Source of the DNA: Tilletia caries
Lineage: Eukaryota > Basidiomycota > Exobasidiomycetes > Tilletiales > Tilletiaceae
Direction of reading: 5' to 3'
Length of the DNA stretch: 64,000 bases
NCBI GenBank assembly: GCA_032718865.1
Contig: JALUTQ010000004.1
Coordinates: 1,302,001-1,366,000 of the forward strand
Positions 62,266-64,000 of the stretch are shown here, one piece after another (the stretch's first letter is position 1; every line of letters starts with the position of its first letter). A program made the translations under genes and the position numbers. Below the pieces are notes generated by a model. The model did not search any database and was not told where the DNA came from. It was given only the letters and a program-made list of their open reading frames with translations.

Positions 62266-62281
62266 AATCAGACTCTTAATC
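62264..62281 (-). other. primer-binding site complementary to the tRNA-Lys(CUU) anticodon arm
   Basis: The plus strand reads CAATCAGACTCTTAATC here; GACTCTTAATC is the common tRNA-Lys(CUU) anticodon loop and flanking stem. Starting at the LTR edge, the match begins at about tRNA nucleotide 39/40, the cut point used in half-tRNA priming by Drosophila copia. Confidence 0.55.
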
Positions 62282-62868
62282 TGTTGTAAATACTAGGTGC
62301 TCAGTGCTCGACTACTCACCTTGGGAGGACCGACAAGGTGGAGGAGAGAGGCCGACGTCGCTTGACGAGTCGCAGGAGCAATCCCAGTATCTCAGGTTCG
62401 GTGTCGGACGGTCAGCTACGTAGTACCCCCTCGCAATGAGGGCGAAGTGACGTGCTGCCAGAACTCTAGCCTATGCCTGAAGATACGGAAAGGATGCAAC
62501 CTTTGACGGGGAAGTCAAGGATGAGGGCGAGAAGGTAAAAGATGAGGAGGACGAGGTCAAAGGTGAGGAGGTGACGAGGGAGAGTGGAAGCAGGAACGTG
62601 TGTGGTGAATTTCAATAGGAGCGGGGGGAAACAGTGGTGGTGGAAAGTGCCTGCTTATATAGCTTTGTGGGTACAGGGGGGGAGGACAGCCATTGCGCAA
62701 TGAACAATGTGTGCCACATCGTTGCGCAACGATTTCGTGTCACAAACGCAGGAATCGATGAGACTGGAAGTGGAGTCACAAATGAGACTAAGGGTCTCAT
62801 CTATATAGGAAAGACTGTGGAAAGGTCACAACCACGTGGAGGTTGCTATGAAGATGCAATCTTCAACA
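62282..62868 (-). repeat. LTR of the Ty1/copia-type element
   Basis: 587 bp, starting TGTTG and ending CAACA when read on either strand. On the minus strand it follows the purine tract GAGAGGGAG directly downstream of the pol stop, as a 3' LTR should. Its outer side is next to GATTAAGAGTCTGATTGG (62281-62264), a tRNA-Lys-type PBS, which normally follows a 5' LTR. A TATATAG motif lies near 62654. No second LTR is inside the window. Confidence 0.75.
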
Positions 62869-62913
62869 CTCCCTCTCAACCGCAGCGTGGTTGCTGAAGT
62901 CGAGTGATGACCG

Positions 62914-64000
62914 TCAGACGACGTTGGCGGGGTCGAGCAGACCAAGACTGCTCCGATGCTTGACGAGGACGGGAGTCGGAGTGGCCTTGGTGAAGATGTC
63001 GGCCACTTGATCCGAAGTACCAACGTATTCAAGCTTGATCGCACCTTCTTCAACTTGCCAGCGGACAAAGTGGTAGCGAAGGTCGATGTGCTTGGTGCGT
63101 CGATGCCATCCAGGGTTCTGTGCGAGGGCGATGGAACCCTGGTTGTCGCCCTTCAGGACAATGCCGACAGCCTGAGGAGCGGTCTGGTCGTACGCGAGAA
63201 CGGCTGTACGAAGCCAGATGGCGTCCTTGACGGCCTCGGTGAGGGCGACGTACTCTGACTCAACTGAGGACAGAGAAACGCATTGCTGGCGAAGGGAACC
63301 CCAGCTGACGGTTGCGCCGTACAGCTTGAAGACGTACCCAGACTGAGAGCGGCGGTCTTCGACGTTTCCGGCCCAGTCGGCGTCGGAGTAGCCAGTAAGC
63401 TCGGGCTGTCCGTCGATCTTGACGGGAGCGAGGACCAGTGCCAAGTCTCGCGTTGCCTTGAGGTAGCGGAGGACGCGAAGGGCAGCTTGGTAATGAGCCT
63501 GAGTCGGGCAGCCATTGAAACGGGAGAGCGCGCTGACGACAAAGCTGATGTCAGGCCTGGTGGAGAGGGCGATCCACATCAAGCAACCGATCAGGGCTTG
63601 GAAAAGCTGGGCGTCCGTCAAAGGCACTCCCTCTGGGACGAGCTTAGTTCCGACCGCCATAGGAGAGGACTCCGGGCGACAGTTGGTCATGTTGAAACGC
63701 TCCAGGACTGTGTCGATGTAATGACCTTGGCTGAGGGCGAAGCCGTTGTCGAGCTGCTGGACCTTGATTCCAAGTACCGAGCTGACGAGACCAATGTCGG
63801 TCATTCTGTAGGAGGCCTTGAGGCCCTCGCGAACGGAGTCGATGAGGGCCTGAGTCTTCGCAGCGATCAGGAAGTCGTCGACGTAGACGAAAACGATCGT
63901 GCGGTTGCCGTTGGGTTCGACGCGAACGAAAATGCCCCAATCGGCGTCGCTGTGAACAAACCCGAGGTCGCGTAGTTTGGAAACGACATCGAGCCACCAG
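62914..64000 (-). CDS. Ty1/copia-type retrotransposon pol, reverse transcriptase and RNase H end, partial
   Basis: The frame is open to the right edge; its start lies outside the window. The reverse transcriptase catalytic motif FVYVDDFLIAAK is followed by VLGIKVQQLDNG, SSPMAVGTKL, YLKATRDLAL and the RNase H region (TGYSDADWAGN with catalytic Asp, SVESEYVALTEA, GDNQGSIALAQNP, KHIDLRYHFVR). It ends at a TGA about 35 bp before the purine tract and LTR. The order and wording of motifs are typical of Ty1/copia (Pseudoviridae). No stop or frameshift is seen in this stretch, so the copy may be young. Confidence 0.93.
   Translation of the reverse strand, partial: WWLDVVSKLRDLGFVHSDADWGIFVRVEPNGNRTIVFVYVDDFLIAAKTQALIDSVREGLKASYRMTDIGLVSSVLGIKVQQLDNGFALSQGHYIDTVLERFNMTNCRPESSPMAVGTKLVPEGVPLTDAQLFQALIGCLMWIALSTRPDISFVVSALSRFNGCPTQAHYQAALRVLRYLKATRDLALVLAPVKIDGQPELTGYSDADWAGNVEDRRSQSGYVFKLYGATVSWGSLRQQCVSLSSVESEYVALTEAVKDAIWLRTAVLAYDQTAPQAVGIVLKGDNQGSIALAQNPGWHRRTKHIDLRYHFVRWQVEEGAIKLEYVGTSDQVADIFTKATPTPVLVKHRSSLGLLDPANVV

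Noticed and set aside
1..64000. CRISPR arrays, operons, rRNA genes or bacterial-type insertion sequences
   Set aside because: None seen; the gene structure is eukaryotic throughout.

Overview
The window looks like GC-rich nuclear DNA from a basidiomycete fungus. Protein genes are broken by many short introns (about 50-100 bp, GTGAGT/GTACGT donors, CAG/TAG acceptors), and the proteins are typical fungal ones: SPA2 polarisome scaffold, RAX1-like RGS protein, LDB19-type arrestin, SMC3 cohesin, TAM41. An Ustilaginomycotina-like origin is a guess; the fungal assignment is firm. ORF-only reading misleads here because several apparent stops lie inside GTGAGT donors, and GC-rich low-complexity coding DNA gives long shadow ORFs on the opposite strand.

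Layout, left to right: an F-box/AT-hook protein gene running off the left edge (-); SPA2 (-); an FKBP-type ER prolyl isomerase with an unusual 11-residue-repeat tail (+); a 483-bp TA-flanked inverted-repeat element (MITE); a FAD-linked oxidase with a ~490-residue disordered insert (-); a PAQR/adiponectin-receptor-like membrane protein with 8-, 17- and 21-nt micro-exons (-); an LDB19/ART1-like arrestin (+); an unrecognised Cys-cluster protein (-); SMC3 with 7- and 14-nt micro-exons (-); a RAX1-like RGS/membrane protein (+); a long Ser-rich disordered protein (+); a small secreted Cys-containing protein (-); TAM41 (-); an FGGY pentulose kinase (+); and a RAD5/ULS1/HLTF-class SNF2 ATPase with an embedded RING finger (-).

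The last ~4 kb (60.3-64 kb) is mobile-element DNA: a frameshifted SWIM-finger (MULE-like) transposase relic; a tandem array of miniature LTR elements (three 80-bp LTRs, ~195-200 bp internal regions) plus an inverted partial copy; then a 587-bp LTR and the RT/RNase H end of a Ty1/copia-type retrotransposon leaving the right edge. The miniature element and the copia element share LTR ends (TGTTG...CAACA), the polypurine tract and a primer-binding site complementary to the anticodon arm of tRNA-Lys(CUU). This suggests a non-autonomous/autonomous pair using half-tRNA priming, and it is the most interesting part of the window.

Functional themes are polarity and budding (SPA2, RAX1-like), chromosome maintenance (SMC3, SNF2-RING), membrane and lipid biology (PAQR, TAM41, arrestin), and protein folding (FKBP). 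ACGCG clusters occur upstream of SMC3, the SNF2 gene and the F-box gene, hinting at shared cell-cycle control.
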